Shown here: positions 21,336-32,753 of the stretch, piece by piece | Layout of the letters: each line of letters begins with the position of its first letter | Numbering within the stretch: the first letter of the stretch is position 1 | Assembly (NCBI GenBank): GCA_036873755.1 | Contig: JAVTVY010017336.1 | Span: forward strand, 1 to 64,000 | DNA: 64,000 nucleotides | Direction: 5' to 3' | Origin: Hanleya hanleyi | Taxonomy: Eukaryota; Mollusca; Polyplacophora; Lepidopleurida; Hanleyidae | Notes under the pieces: generated by a model | Databases searched by the model: none | What the model was told of the DNA's origin: nothing | What the model saw: only the letters and a program-made list of their open reading frames with translations | Program-made: the position numbers and the translations under genes

Positions 21336-23388
21336 CAGCACTGAAGAAGTCGGGACAACAGAAGAACTGAGGAAGGAGTTCGCTACGTTGAAGGAAACAG
21401 TCGCTAATTTGAAAGGGTCTAATGCCTCTCTTCAGTCAGCCATCCAGACTATGGAAGAGAACATTATCATGGCTTCATCAGGTTCTTGCTTTCCAGTAAG
21501 TCTCATTTATATACAGTTTTAAAATAAATTTCAGGAAGAAAATGATCTTCCAGCATATTCTTGAGTTATAGTTCACGATATTTACACGAGCACAACTGGG
21601 CTGGGTGGTGCTTAGTTGGTTCGTCGTGATACAGCTGAAATATTGTTGAAAGCGACGTTAAATTCTATTTGCTTGCTGTTTACCCGAGCATGCTGCTTTT
21701 CTACATTGGGATTTTGTTAATTTGCATGTCATGGTTCAGCTGAAGTTTGTATGGTACATTTTTTTCATAGTGTGTTTATCCATGTAACTTCTTATTTCAT
21801 GCCTTAACTTGAAATACTAGATGATAAACAATTTCAGTTCAGATCTCCCATCCATCGTCGACAAATTAGTCTCACTTCTGGATCAACAACAACAAACTGT
21901 AGTACAAAGCCCAACTCAACCAGCGCCGAATCTGAGGGAGGAATTCCCCGCGGTTACAGAAATCAGACCACTCACACAGCCGAATCCAAGGCGGGCTCCC
22001 CACCCCATAGTGGCTGAACTCCAACCATTTCAGCTGGATTTGAGACAGGCTCCTTCCCCCATTGAGAATACTGACCAACCCACTGACCCATCAAGGAACA
22101 TCCCTGTTCCAGAAGATGAAATGGCAACATTGGGTGACGATGTGGATTCTGCAGTGGTCAGTTTAGTTGGATACTTTTCTAAGATTATCTCCCTTTGGTA
22201 CAAATTTTGCTTTGTTGAACCTGAAGCATAATATACACTGGTTACCCACCCTGTATGTAGACACAGTAGACCAGTTACAACCAGCATTGTCAGTTCAAAG
22301 TTATGTCCACAATTAGAAAGAATCTCCAATGTTGCAAGATCAACTGTCAACCACTTGCACTATTCCAAACTTCATTTCGTGTCCTAATAACATTAGAATT
22401 TGAATGCAACAAATAATTAAGTCAGTCACAACAATGAAAGTCCGCAGGTACATGTAGTTGGATAGCTTGAAACTCCGTTCATTTTAAAGATTTGACAACC
22501 ATTTTCTTAATTGCGAAGTTTAATTTTCTAGTTTCATTTTCAACTGTTATTTTACTACAGAATTATGAAGGAAATTATGACTTGGTTATTCTGTAAGACT
22601 TCTTCCTTCTTCAGATTGTCTTCTCTTTCTGTCCAATAGTTCTTGTATTTCAGATGTTGACATCTCTTGATTTACAGTTCATGATATCCACCAGTAATGT
22701 CAACCGGGCCGAAAAGAACACAGATGCCCGCAAAATGACCAACGATCTTCTGCACGGCCTATATTCGGAGGAGTTTCTGGCTGGCCATTCAGTGACTGGG
22801 GGCGGAGGTGTCCGAAGCCAGAATAAGCCTGGGATGGCTGAACAAGGGGTCAATCCAGTAACATGTAAGTACATTTTAGAGATCATTGGTGATGCAGACT
22901 TGTGTATTATTGAGAAACCTAACATCTATACCCATTGTGTTGCTTAGAGTACTGTTCTTCTTTGTCATGTTTCTCTCTTTACGGAAAAAATAAACTATTA
23001 CAAGCGTCTAGTCCGTCATTCATAATCCAGCCGTCGTCCATTAGAGAATATCCGCGTCCATAATCCAAAGACCTATTCCATATTCCATATAACAGTATTA
23101 GCACCAAATTTAAAAAGACAATCATAGTCAACATTTACCTGCTCTAAAAGTGAGGTACCTGCACAGTAGCTATTATGAATTCTAATCAGAATTACATGTC
23201 TTCAATGTTTTAGGTGATCTGATCTGACTATGACAGTGTTAAATATAGCTATAATCTTTCTTTTTTTCATTTTAGCCGCTGTAAAGTTTTATATGAAGGA
23301 AAAACTAAATAATGCAGCAAAAGTGCTCAGGAGAAAACAGAAAAAAAACAAGACAATTCACCAGCACCATATTCAGCTTAATACCTGA
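21336..23388 (+). CDS. BEN-domain protein (four exons; 5' end not found)
   Basis: The exons are 21336-21495, 21821-22156, 22654-22864 and 23276-23388 (TGA). The splice signals are GTTAG/CCA-GTAAGT, ACTAG/GTCAGT (weak), TTTCAG/GTAAGTAC and TTTTAG, and the phases agree (0, 0, 1). Exon 1 encodes a coiled coil (TEELRKEFATLKETVANLK). Exon 2 is a Gln/Pro-rich linker. Exons 3-4 encode a BEN domain: DARKMTNDLLHGLYSEEFLA, then GHSVTGG, and after the splice VTSAVKFYMKEKLNNAAKV followed by RRKQKK. BEN domains bind DNA or chromatin partners and usually act in transcriptional repression in the nucleus. Coiled coil followed by BEN is the common layout. At least one upstream exon with the start codon is missing from my model. 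The 21496-21820 intron holds a SINE tail. Confidence 0.78.
21625..21670 (+). mobile_element. SINE 3'-tail relic in BEN intron 1
   Basis: CAGCTGAAATATTGTTGAAA followed by GCGACGTTAAATTCTATTTG is the tail motif also seen at 4757-4815 and 42412-42455. The head region is too diverged to place. Confidence 0.5.
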
Positions 23389-24170
23389 TTACTAGTTGAC
23401 TTTGACATAATCCCTATGTATGCAGCAAACAGAATTAATGAAATTGACAATCCTGAATAATTAGTAAACATAGCCATAATATGTTGCATATTTCCATCAT
23501 ATTTCTTTAGGGGAAACTGAGAGGTTTTCCGTGTCTCACTCTCCTGTCTTCAGGGATTAGATAATGATAATGGTTTTATTTGAAGTATTTTTTCTTCAAG
23601 TAGCTTCAGAACAGTGCTCCAAAGTTGGTGTCTCAAACGAAAGTTCTCTCCCTTGTAATATACTCCCAATTAATGCTTATCTCCCTTGTTGTTGTTTGTT
23701 TCATTTCACAAAACTTCAGACTTGCATCTGTAATGTGCTGCTATTAAATTGAGTGATGTCCTTTGTTTATTATGTATTGTGTAATATTTGTGCATTTGTA
23801 TATGGCACTGAAGTGATCAGAATAAATATCCTTCTTTCCTCCAAAAAAAAGATTTGTTGCTTCAATTTCGAGATGAACTGGAATGACCATGTATTGTAGA
23901 GCTGTAGTGCTGATGGTATTGTTCGGATGTCCACCCCAGACCGCATTCATACCTGATTGCGTTACAATACCGCTGTGGTGTACGGTGTTGATACTATACT
24001 TCTAGTTGATATCCCAATGAACTGTATCGTGTTGCTGTTATGATACCATGGTACTGTCTATAGTATAGTACAGATGTGTACCGTGAGAAAGGTGAACATA
24101 GAATGTGATAACTAAAAGTACTGTGGTTGAAGTATCTTGGTAAAATTACCACATAGGATGCGCAACGTTA
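23389..24170. other. BEN gene 3' flank
   Basis: AATAAATAT near 23822 could serve as a late polyadenylation signal, but I cannot place the transcript end. GATACCATGGTACTG at about 24040 anticipates the palindromic array that follows. No gene. Confidence 0.3.
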
Positions 24171-24179
24171 TTCTGTGAT

Positions 24180-24655
24180 GCTGTACCATGATATCTGTAC
24201 CAGCCATGGTATTTGTACCATGGTTTTTGTTCCCTGTACTGCGATACTTGTACCATGTAACGTGGTATTTGTATGGTGTGCCATAGTACCTGAACCATGG
24301 TATTTGCACCCTGTACCATGGTACTTGTACCATGGTTTTTGTTCCATGTCCTGTGGTACCTGTACCATTTACCATGGTATATGTACCGTGTACCATGGTA
24401 CCTGAACCATGGTATTTGTATCCTGTACCATGGTACTTTGTACCACGGTAAATGTACCATATATCGTGGTAAACGTACACCGGTATTTTGGGACGCTGTA
24501 CCACGGTACTTGTACCATGTACCATCCTACTTGTACCTTGTACCATGGTACTTGTACCGTGGTACTTGTACCATGTACCACGGTATTTGTACCATGGTAC
24601 AGCGTCCCTAAATACCGTTGTACATGTACCATGGTACTTTTACCATGATACATTT
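24180..24655. repeat. Palindromic ACCATGGT / TTGTACC array
   Basis: About 470 bp are built almost entirely from TACCATGGTA, TTGTACCATG, TGTACC and CCACGGTA words. Spacing between successive ATGG/CCAT centres is about 10-21 bp. Because the words are self-complementary, both strands look alike, and six overlapping frames stay open on the two strands (translations rich in Y, H, G, T, V and P). This is a low-complexity repeat, not a gene. Confidence 0.85.
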
Positions 24656-26370
24656 TTATAAGGGGGTGGAGACCGTATAAACTGTATCAGGATAGAATTA
24701 TCAGATCCAACCGTGTTGCTCTTGCTCTTTTCTCTTTTTGTTTTTGACCGCACTTGGCCAACAAAGATATGACCGATGTATGAGATTCACGACAGAATAC
24801 TTCAGACCAGAGATCGTACAGTCTCTGTTCAGACTAAGCTGTGACTATAAGTAGAAACAGAAAAAGGAAAGAAATAAAGATTGACAAAAGGGTCAAATAC
24901 GGTATATGAGAAGTTTATTCAAAGCAAAAACTAAGTTATGAAAACTAATTAAAAGCGAGCCTTCGCATCTGAAGTTACTGCTACATACAGCAATACTGAA
25001 ATACAGACTAATACATAGGTATCTGTACCGGTTCGCTAACGGTTTCAATGCTAGAAATTACAGATACCAATAGATGAATAGATACCGGTACCGTAGTCAT
25101 TATTCATAGGTCCTCGTATGTCGACATATTCGAAACCGAAATGGGTTCAATGTCACTAAATTATTTTGAAAAACAAACTCACTTTCTTGGGTTAATATAT
25201 TTCGCTTTAGCAATGATGTCACGATGTCATGTTATGACTCTAATTTCAAACTTGTTTTATTTTCACGGACGTTATTCTATATACAGAGATTTCTGCATCG
25301 GCTTACATAATGGTAATTAACTTACCAGGCCTGCATGGTGAATCATCGTATCATTATAGTACGTACATGAAAAGTGTCATAATAAATATCGTAAATGGAT
25401 GAATATTGGGGAAAATGTGCAGACTGTGTTTCTTTTTCTCTGATGCGGGTCGGGGCGGTGGGCTGGGGAAGGGGAGGGTCGGTGTAGCGATTCTCGCATA
25501 AAACATAACTGATACATATACTAACCCAGAACTAAATGAATAAGAATATCTAAGAATCTAAGTGATCTAAGAAAAACACAATCATCTGGGAATTAGAGAT
25601 GCAAAAATATATCCAATCTGACAATTATATTTTCATTGTTCAAACATTTCCATAGTTCTAAGAGGCGTGTTCAAAAATACATGTGAATGAGTGACACTGG
25701 GTTTTGATGTACTAACTGCACAAATATGGGTGTTCAAATATATAGTTACATATCCTATATATGTTGTACAATATATTAAATTATATTGTAACTGTTAGAA
25801 ATGAAAATACACAAAATTTAAAATTATGAAATTCAGTCTCAGTCTCTAAGCTAAAGTATATGGAACATTCTACATTTCTTCTGTAAAGTTTAGTTTCAAC
25901 ATTTGCATAACCGTGAATCTATGTGAGTAAAGGGCACACCACCATACACAGTGTATCAAATACCACAGTTACTAAACTTATATTCATCTATTTATATTTT
26001 TCAGATCCCGGGGCCTCTGACATCTGATGATCAGTGATGACAAACGTGTTGTCTTGTTGTAACGAACCTGGATTTTGAGATTTACCGCACAAAGCCGAGA
26101 GGTTCTGCGAAGCACAGAAGTGAACAGTGAGTCACGTGGCTGACATTCTTCGACTTATATTGCAACGCTGTATGGACTGAAAATGGCGTGCCAATTCATT
26201 ATTAGAGCGAGGTGAAAGCTGTAATTTGTGTGAAGTAATACTTACAGTGTCCTGATTTGATAATGTACTCGAAATCCTGGTGGAAATGTCTAAATATGCC
26301 AGGCGAAACGATTCTTCATAGCGAAAGCGGGTGTCGTTTCTGTGATATCGCCGACAGCGAAGGGAGTTCC
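24656..26370. other. AT-rich intergenic stretch
   Basis: I see no open frame of note and no clear repeat. GATACCGGTACCG near 25080 is a short palindrome. Nothing else is supported. Confidence 0.4.
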
Positions 26371-26376
26371 AGGCTG

Positions 26377-26440
26377 CCATATATGGAATGTGACGTCACA
26401 AGCCCTATATAAAGAACAGAGCCAGCTAACTTTCAGCAGT
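26377..26440 (+). promoter_or_regulatory. CArG box + CRE + TATA promoter
   Basis: CCATATATGG (26377-26386) is a consensus CArG box for SRF. TGACGTCA (26391-26398) is a consensus CREB/ATF site. TATATAAAG (26406-26414) is a TATA box. TTTCAGCAG at about 26431-26439 sits at the right distance for an initiator. The tight order SRE, CRE, TATA, initiator is the layout of immediate-early genes such as fos and egr. The orientation of the TATA box and initiator points to + strand transcription. The regulated gene is uncertain (see next entry). Confidence 0.6.
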
Positions 26441-28130
26441 CGACAGTCCGAATCTGAGATAGAAGGTTTGGGCGTTCGCGTCGAGCAGGAGTGCTCAGGT
26501 CTGCTCGCTTCGGCCGGCAAAGTGGGCCGGGCCGAAGACCCGGGGAGCAAGTGAATGACGCTGAACTGAAACCTTTCCGTGTGATTGTGTCGTGGCATAT
26601 GGGAAGGAGAACTCAATCTAAGTTAGTTGGCTAACCTTTCACAGACGAATGAAGAATTTCGAGATAAACAATTCGTGTAAAGAACGTTGGAAAGAAATTC
26701 TTCTGGCGTGGAAGTTCACTTCAACTGCCGAGCGGACCGAACTGAGAGACGAATCACCGAGTGATTAATTATATGATACAGTGTTCAGCTTGTAACTAGA
26801 TCAGGCAGAACATGGAACAGTTTTGCACCGGTTCGAACGCAAGGAGAACTTGTATATCAGCCTAACGGAACGAGAATATGGCACACGACCTGCAACTAGA
26901 TCAGGCCTGTAACGGGCTCCGATCAGGCCTGTAATCGCAGTGAGGGTGATTGTATATCTAGAGGGGACCCTAATATTGGGAATATGAGAGATAACATTAA
27001 TATTGTAGTATAAATATAGTTTCCACTGACAGTCTGGCTACTCAAATACTAGGTCAGACATGTCAGCCACGCATGGGTACCGGTCCAAAAGGGGGTTGCC
27101 GTTGGGCTTTATTTCATGTCCGCCAGATTGGGGGGAAATAGAATAATAGGCCCTAATATTTGTCAGCCAAACACTTCCTCCCTCGACATTTTGGTTGGTC
27201 ACATACTTGATCAGACCCGCAGGTCTAATAGCTGGAGGTCTAGTGTAGGCCAGGAAGGAGAGTGAAACAGGGCATAGTTATAGTACACCCAAACAACCTC
27301 ATCAGGCTTGAGTATTTAATTTCGGGCTCCGGTATTACCATTGGCTGCGTCCAGTTTTACTTCAGTGTTGGGTGGGAAATATATAGCATAAATCACTATC
27401 AATAATTGCGTGCACAAGTCCAATATACGTGTACATTCGCATCGATGATATATGTCCCAATATAACACCATAGCCTGTTAATTCAACACTGAAGTTCATC
27501 GAGAGGCCCCAGAATTTAGTACTTTGTCTGGAGTTTTGCCGCAAGGCCCGAGAGCAATCTGGGCGTACTGAGGTCACCTTTGGTTGTCTCTGCAGGTCGC
27601 CTTTCTCACCTCCTCGATCCAGACAAGGTGACAGGTTGGATCAAACTTCCTTGTTGGCCGAGACTAGTGCTCGTGTTTGTTCACTGCGGCTTGACAATTT
27701 CCCCGGGTTCGACCACTTCAGGCTGATCCATAGGCTAGGGATCAGGCCGCCTTGTATTCTCGTGAAACTCCGCTACGGGAGCGGACGGCCTACGTTCCAG
27801 CTGAGATCAAAGTTTCAGTCTGACCGAGAAATTCTATACAGGGGTTTTATCTAACAGTCTGTATTTTAACTGAAAGAAGATACTCCATCCGGCGATTTTT
27901 ATACACTCCAGTGTCATCATCTACCGTTACGCGAATTTGTTTGATAATCCTGCTAATTTATCCTGGAATTGGTGCCAATATTTCTGTGCTCAGTGTAATT
28001 TCATGTAATCGTCGTTTATGGGTCCAAGTTTGATAAATCATAACTCAGTCTTCACCTAGGATCCGGGAGATTTTATTCCTATGCCCACGGAAAACATGGA
28101 TTATAGACGCGGATTAAATTTTCCCATCAG
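26437..28130 (+). other. Possible first exon driven by the CArG/CRE promoter
   Basis: The sequence downstream of the promoter has mixed composition and no repeats. Near its end ATGCCCACGGAAAACATGG opens a short frame after an in-frame stop (MPTENMDYRRGLNFPI, ending in two bases of a codon). It meets a strong donor, CAG/GTGAGA, at 28130/28131. This could be a first exon with a long leader whose next exon lies beyond the antisense STAND gene; I could not find that exon. It could equally be a non-coding transcript. There is an unrelated 72-codon frame at 27636-27854. Confidence 0.25.
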
Positions 28131-28366
28131 GTGAGACAATTATTTTATGTTCACATCTTGCCGGGAATCACCACTGGATCATTCAAATTCCTCCGAGTAG
28201 AATATACAAAATCATATTCTGTTAGAAGACCTGGCCTAAATACATGCAAATTACATCTCCGAACATCGACCAAATTGTCAGATCTAAGTGACGTTTCTGA
28301 AGCCCAAGAATATAAACATTTACAACGTCCGTTGGAAGTTCCAATCCACAGTTTTTCTTCGCCTTT

Positions 28367-30838
28367 TTATTGTTGGACATGGCGAGCTCCGCTGGCCAGG
28401 AGAATATTTTCAACATCGGTGTAACCCCAAATAACAGCCCAGTCAAGACTTGTTCTCCCGTGGTTGTCCCTCCGATTAACGTCAGCTCCTTTGGTCAGGA
28501 GAATCTTTACAACATCTGTTCGACCGCTATAAACAGCCCCATGAAGAATTGTTCTCCCGCCAATATCCCTCGCATTAACGTCAGCGCCTCTGGTCAAGAG
28601 AATATTTAAAACATCTGTGTGCCCCAGACCAACAGCCCAGTGAAGGCTTGTATACCCGTACTTATCCCTCATATTAACGTCTGCTCCACTGCCCAGGAGA
28701 ATAGTTACAACATCTGTGTGACCCCAAATAACAGCCCAATCAAGACTCGTTCTCCCGTCGTTGCCCATCAGATTAACGTCCGCTCCTCTGGTCAGGAGAT
28801 TATTTACAACATCTGTGTGGCGCCTAACAACAGCCCAGTCAAGACTTGTTCTCCCGTCGTTGTCCCTCAAATTAACGTCCGCCCCGTTGGCCAGGAGAAT
28901 CTTTACAACATCTGTTCGACCGCTATAAACAGCCCCATAAAGAATTGTTCTCCCGTCAGTATCCCTCCGGTTAACGTCCGCTCCTCTGGGCAAGAGAATA
29001 TTTACAACATCTGTGTGCCCCAGACCAAGAGCCCAGTCAAGACTTGTATATCCGTACTTATCCCTCAGATTAACGTCCGCTCCGACTGAGAGGAGGAACT
29101 TTACAACATCTGACTGCCCCTCATGAGCAGCAAAGTGAAGACTTGTATCCCGTCCATCATCATCGACTATTGTATTCACATCCTGACCATGAGATGATAC
29201 ACACAGTCTAACAATGTCGGTCCGACCACACACTGAGGCTGAGCTCAGTCCCGCTACACAGGGACAATTCTGCCCTTTACAAGGGGTGCTGATCTTCAGC
29301 AGATATTCGGCTGTTCTAACACACCCATACTCACATGCTATCTCCAGTCCTCGCCTCGTCATCACCTCACAATCCTGGGTCGACGTGGACAAATATGAGC
29401 TCACAATTTGTACCTGGTCACCGCCAACCGCTCCACGCAACACACAGGACAGATCACCATACTCGCGCCTATACGTACCACACGTACAGACAAGATGGTG
29501 GACGTTGATGAGGAATGAAAGAAGTTTGTCAGCGCCGGATTTAGCCACACAATACAATACACACTTATCAAACCACCGGCCTTTACTCTGTGTGAAAGCT
29601 GTTAGTTCATCTGGCGAGGTTTTCTTCAGGTAATCAATCCACACAATTTGAAATGGTTCGTCTATCACACACGGATTGTTGAATACTTCACCCGGACCCA
29701 AATTTCCGTTTTCGTCAATGACTCTCGTTGTGAAGAATTTCGCTAGTTTCTCATAATAATCTGTAGGAAAATTGATGGCAAATTCCTGCTCTCGTTTATT
29801 GTAGTTGCAAGGACGCGCGATGTTCGCAATAACATCAGGGTTCAGATATTTCAAACAATGATCGAGATGTAGCTTTGCAAACTCCATCGTCACTGCTTCG
29901 TGTACGGAGTCATGAGAGAATTTGTACACTTGACACGTACTGGAATCTTTCCCTGGTACCTCTACCTTTTCTAAGTAAGTCCCAGATAATTCATTTGCCC
30001 ACTTTTGCATTCCTTCACATGTTAAATATGGACAGTCAGTCGCATCAACAACCTCAACTCTCTCTCTAACATCAGCTTTTACATCAGACCGTGACCAGGA
30101 CAGATCTTCACAAGGTATGCTACCACCGGAGAGCATCGTCAAACAAAGCACAGCGTATTTCCCCCTTTCTTTATCTGCCAATTTCCTTATCTCAGAACAA
30201 AGATAAGAATATGGCTTCTGAAATATTTGGATGATCTCGTTCCCCGACTTACCAGGCTGCTGTCTGATAGAATCGCTCATGAGCTTACAGGACTGGCTGT
30301 ACGCTATTGGGTTTTTGTGACTCACAATAGTTTCTATCTGATTCTGTGTTAGTATCTCCCTCTCACCCAAATGCACTTGCAACAATTCACGTTTGTCATC
30401 AACTGTCAAACTGTCAGAGCTGACCTCAACTGTGTTGGTGAAAAATGGACTTTCTTTAATATCCATATCACAGTCGGCCCATATGCAGTCCCTACTAGCA
30501 AACACAAATTTATGCTTACCCAAGTAAATCTCTAATGTCTTACCCACTTCCACCCATTCGTCCACAAGTTTCTGCTGTAAGTATGATGAGCCAATAGGTT
30601 CATCAACCAAAAACAAGAGTTGTATGTCTTTACCTTCTACAAGCTCAATGTAGTTCCTAATCTGACTGGGACTTTTACACAGGATGGGATAATAATCTGC
30701 TAAGGGGTTAGCAGACAAGTAATAGAGAATAAATGATTTGCCACTCCCAGATGTCCCAATCAAACTGACTGAATTATGCTGTTCAATAACTTCTTTTGTC
30801 TTTTTACAAAGCGTGGTCACGACATGTGGTGCCTGCAT
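28367..30838 (-). CDS. STAND NTPase with C-terminal ankyrin repeats
   Basis: This is a single-exon frame of 823 codons from the ATG at 30838 (CAAGATGC, A at -3). The frame stays open to 30949, but TTTGCAG just before 30876 looks like an acceptor, so I choose the inner start. Residues 28-35 are a Walker A (GTSGSGKS). Residues 74-80 are LLFLVDE, a Walker B followed by PIG. R116 in FASRD fits a sensor. This order matches the nSTAND3-type NTPase of animal DZIP3-like and NLR-like proteins. A helical region of about 400 residues follows, then eight ankyrin repeats (about 565-823, GADVN.RD...TSL pattern). STAND proteins act as ATP-gated switches that oligomerise; ankyrins bind protein partners. A cytosolic sensor or scaffold role is inferred, not shown. 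Repeats 1-4 and 5-8 are related as a 396-bp duplication. Confidence 0.85.
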   Translation of the reverse strand: MQAPHVVTTLCKKTKEVIEQHNSVSLIGTSGSGKSFILYYLSANPLADYYPILCKSPSQIRNYIELVEGKDIQLLFLVDEPIGSSYLQQKLVDEWVEVGKTLEIYLGKHKFVFASRDCIWADCDMDIKESPFFTNTVEVSSDSLTVDDKRELLQVHLGEREILTQNQIETIVSHKNPIAYSQSCKLMSDSIRQQPGKSGNEIIQIFQKPYSYLCSEIRKLADKERGKYAVLCLTMLSGGSIPCEDLSWSRSDVKADVRERVEVVDATDCPYLTCEGMQKWANELSGTYLEKVEVPGKDSSTCQVYKFSHDSVHEAVTMEFAKLHLDHCLKYLNPDVIANIARPCNYNKREQEFAINFPTDYYEKLAKFFTTRVIDENGNLGPGEVFNNPCVIDEPFQIVWIDYLKKTSPDELTAFTQSKGRWFDKCVLYCVAKSGADKLLSFLINVHHLVCTCGTYRREYGDLSCVLRGAVGGDQVQIVSSYLSTSTQDCEVMTRRGLEIACEYGCVRTAEYLLKISTPCKGQNCPCVAGLSSASVCGRTDIVRLCVSSHGQDVNTIVDDDGRDTSLHFAAHEGQSDVVKFLLSVGADVNLRDKYGYTSLDWALGLGHTDVVNILLPRGADVNRRDTDGRTILYGAVYSGRTDVVKILLANGADVNLRDNDGRTSLDWAVVRRHTDVVNNLLTRGADVNLMGNDGRTSLDWAVIWGHTDVVTILLGSGADVNMRDKYGYTSLHWAVGLGHTDVLNILLTRGADVNARDIGGRTILHGAVYSGRTDVVKILLTKGADVNRRDNHGRTSLDWAVIWGYTDVENILLASGARHVQQ

Positions 30839-31250
30839 CTTGGACCGGCTTTGGGAACGGCAGAGGTCTGATGCTTCTGCAAATAATCCAGATATTACTA
30901 CTTCAATTCGTGTAAGAGGTAAACACATTGGTGAAGGCGCCCAGAACAATCAATTATCATCACCTGGTAGTTTACGCAATCAATACATCCGTGGACAGTT
31001 TCAAAGAACGCCTGTGTGAGGACGGGTACAACAGGAGTTGTCGCCCATGCTTCACGAGTTCAACAGAAAATCTCCGTAGGCTCTAGTACAGAAAGTCAAC
31101 ATCTTTCGGCTGTAGATCCATTTATGCAACCCATCCGAACCAGCCAATAAGAATAAAAGAGTGATAAAGACTTAAAGAATTATTTTGAAACGTTTGAAGA
31201 GCCAAAGCATAAGGGAAATTTATTTATTTTTGCATTTCTTGCTGGCGCCT

Positions 31251-31320
31251 ATACTTACAACATTACGTGAGCTAAAGTAACTCGTGGTGCGCATTGCACG
31301 ATGGGAAGGAAACATGGCCG
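31251..31320 (-). promoter_or_regulatory. Candidate promoter and 5' exon of the STAND-ankyrin gene
   Basis: On the minus strand TTCCCATCGTGCAATGCGC (31289-31307) closely fits the ZNF143/Staf site. AACATGGCCG (31311-31320, +) fits YY1. Both are typical of TATA-less promoters near start sites. A donor-like GTAAGTAT follows on the minus strand at 31258-31251. With the acceptor at 30877 this would give a short non-coding first exon and an intron of about 380 bp. Inferred from motifs only. Confidence 0.35.
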
Positions 31321-31983
31321 ATTTCCAAACTGTCCACGGATGTATTGGCATCACCTAACAGTTATTGGACGCTGACAGTTATTGGACACTCCGCTGAAAA
31401 TTTTAAAAGTCATATTCAGTCCTATAGTAAGGAATAATGGATACTCCCTAAACTCGAAGAATCGCGTTGGAATTTACAGTTATTTCCGTAATATTACAGT
31501 TTTGTAAAAACTCTCAACACAATGTGTGAATTATGCATATTACTTTTATTTGTATATCTCGTCTCAACACAGTAAGACAAATAATTTGCGTACATTGTCT
31601 TTCGCTTTAGATTTACTTGCTAACAGCGTGGGCCCCACCAACATTTCTGATGGCCTGGAGCTTTCCTGTTGCATTTCCCCCACCTACAAGTAACAACTAT
31701 TACCCATTTTTTTCACAAATAAGGTTGTGACCGCAACATTTCGCATTGGCAGATCCAGATTCAACTGAATGTAGTGCACTCCTATTTCAATAAGGCCAAA
31801 TTTAAAAAAAAATCTCTTGAGGCTACCTTGTCACAATTAATATATAAGAAGGTAGATATATCACGCTTGTAGAAAGCTGTTGTGCTGCTGATTGAAATTG
31901 TCCATCTGGAGCAATTGCCAACAACAACAGCGAACAGTGTGGCGACTACAAGAAATTATATCATTAAAAACTCTAATCCTAAT

Positions 31984-32263
31984 AAGTTTTACCCACTTTT
32001 CCGTACAGAAAAGCAAAAAAATTGAAGAAATATGACGAAAACATCACTTTTTCTGGTACCTCACATGGCCGCCATTTTGACTTTACCCATGATCCGCTGC
32101 TCGTGAGGTTATGCGAGTAGGTTCAAAATGACCCCAATATGATAACCTATAACCTCACGAAGTTTCAGCTCTCCAATTTTTGGGGCGTAAAGGAGATATC
32201 GCAGAAAACTTGATAGGGGGCATTTTGCCAACCCCCCCCCTCCTCAAGGCCTGGTAGGGTTAA
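31984..32263 (+). mobile_element. TTAA-type MITE, 3' portion
   Basis: The sequence starts inside the element (AGTTTTACCCACTTTTCCGT) and runs through GCCGCCATTTTGA, CATGATCCGCTGCTCG and a C-run to CCTGGTAGGGTTAA. The right terminus is therefore intact and the left half is missing. Confidence 0.8.
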
Positions 32264-32374
32264 TGGGGGAAGAGAGGGAGGGGGAACAAATCTAGGGGTG
32301 TTGTTTAATGATGCTATGACATATGGCCTCAGTAAAATGCATAGAATCGCGTTGAATCAACATGCTGAATTTTT

Positions 32375-32615
32375 GCGTAATTTTTGAAGAAATATGGCAA
32401 AAACATCACTTTTCTGGTACCCACATGCCCGCCATTTTGAATTTACCCGTGATACACTGCTCGGAGGGTCATGCAAATAGGCTCAAAATGACCCCAATAT
32501 GATCATCTTAAGAGTCACGGAGTTTTATCTCTCAATTTTTTTGTCGTTCCGAAGATACGAGCAAAAAACCAACAGGGGGGACGGAAAGTGCCCCTCCCAG
32601 GCCAGGTAGAGTTAA
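32375..32615 (+). mobile_element. TTAA-type MITE, second 3' portion
   Basis: It shows the same order from AAGAAATATGGCAAAAACAT to GGCCAGGTAGAGTTAA. The left half is missing, as in the copy just upstream. Confidence 0.8.
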
Positions 32616-32753
32616 GCTAAGAATGCAATCAAAAATAACTGTTTCCGTCTCGGTGTTGGACGAACACAATTTGTGTCACAGGCGACACCTATAGTCCATA
32701 TAAAACAGTGTTCAAACTGTTCGGAGACCAATTGAATTATCATGAGGCCTACC

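Noticed and set aside
24112..24653. Six overlapping frames rich in Tyr, His, Gly and Val
   Set aside because: They are a by-product of the palindromic ACCATGGT array, open on both strands at once.
28370..29089. Two long + strand frames (79 and 156 codons) with repeating motifs
   Set aside because: They are the antisense of the ankyrin repeats; the repetition comes from the 99-bp ankyrin unit.
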